This document shows, piece after piece, positions 63,907-64,000 of a stretch of 64,000 nt of DNA; position 1 is the stretch's first letter; each line of letters opens with the position of its first letter. The stretch is from Chitinophaga ginsengisoli. GTDB lineage: Bacteria; Bacteroidota; Bacteroidia; Chitinophagales; Chitinophagaceae. The stretch spans positions 37,623-101,622 of the forward strand of contig NZ_PYGK01000022.1 of NCBI RefSeq assembly GCF_003014595.1, read 5' to 3'. The notes under the pieces were generated by a model, which was not told where the DNA came from, did not search any database, and was given only the letters and a program-made list of their open reading frames with translations. The translations under genes and the position numbers were made by a program.

Positions 63907-64000
63907 TAGAGGTTCGGTCGAGGTAGCCTCATCCTCCCTTAATCTTCCGTTCCGGAACGGAAGATTAAGGGAGGATGAGGCTACCTCGACCGAACCTCTA
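63907..64000. repeat. Perfect palindrome of at least 94 bp, running off the window
   Basis: All 47 base pairs match around the centre TTCCGGAA (63950-63957), and the palindrome probably extends beyond base 64000. The left flank holds 11-bp units TTCGGTAGAGG and TTCGGTCGAGG (63902-63923). The first of these is the exact reverse complement of the 11-mer repeated at 4402-4423. Confidence 0.9.

Larger units (their letters stand above)
63695..64000. other. Gene-free right end with two long palindromes
   Basis: After the response regulator stop there is no coding frame to the window edge. Most of the 306 bases belong to the two palindromes listed separately. Between them lies about 50 bases, including the small stem ACACCGAAAC/CGGGGTGTT near 63881-63899. 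Confidence 0.6.

Overview
The window reads as chromosomal DNA of a Bacteroidota soil-type bacterium, most likely Chitinophaga or a close relative in the Chitinophagaceae. This rests on a SusC/SusD pair, a FecI-type sigma factor with FecR, a type IX secretion C-terminal tail, many two-component kinases, secreted glycoside hydrolases, and promoters of the Bacteroidota TAnnTTTG type. No rRNA, tRNA, CRISPR array, prophage or transposase gene was recognised.

Layout, left to right. 1-4223: the 5' part of a secreted GH71/99-like enzyme, a TetR regulator with a perfect palindromic operator, a VOC protein preceded by a second copy of that operator, and a divergent HxlR regulator/SDR pair. 4224-4648: a gene-free stretch with a long palindrome. 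4649-13476: small unknown proteins, an ABC-F ATPase, a FecI/FecR pair followed by a free-standing STN-domain protein, a 2OG-Fe(II) oxygenase and a LytS/LytTR-type two-component pair. 13598-18807: redox genes, namely a PQQ dehydrogenase with a built-in heme domain, an NAD-dependent epimerase, a Crp/Fnr regulator and a seven-heme cytochrome. 18846-29094: a VOC protein, a secreted pair of unknown function, a flotillin, a Fic protein with tandem palindromes at its start, and a GH3 beta-glucosidase. 29169-37156: a signalling block with a 2037-residue cytosolic hybrid kinase carrying ten 92-residue HAMP-type repeats, a second REC-kinase and a single-domain receiver. 37187-46198: a SNF2 helicase, a gene-free leader-like region, an ECF sigma factor with a membrane protein, a DUF1905/YdeI protein and a multi-PAS kinase. 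46280-48871: a large type IX-secreted protein with an HExxH motif.

The most unusual locus is 49088-59940, all on the minus strand. It starts with a SoxD-like cytochrome c and a SoxC-like molybdopterin enzyme, continues with SusC and SusD, then two paralogous DoxX/DoxD-like membrane proteins, and ends with an FAD oxidoreductase. A 175-bp element with 12-bp terminal inverted repeats fills the gap before the last gene. I read this as a possible outer-membrane import plus sulfur-compound oxidation unit; the substrate is unknown.

The right end (60144-64000) has two small unknown genes, a histidine kinase/OmpR regulator pair, and two near-perfect palindromes of 92 bp and at least 94 bp. These two and the palindrome near 4350 share 11-bp phased units with a (T/G)ACCG core, which suggests one family of dispersed palindromic repeats.
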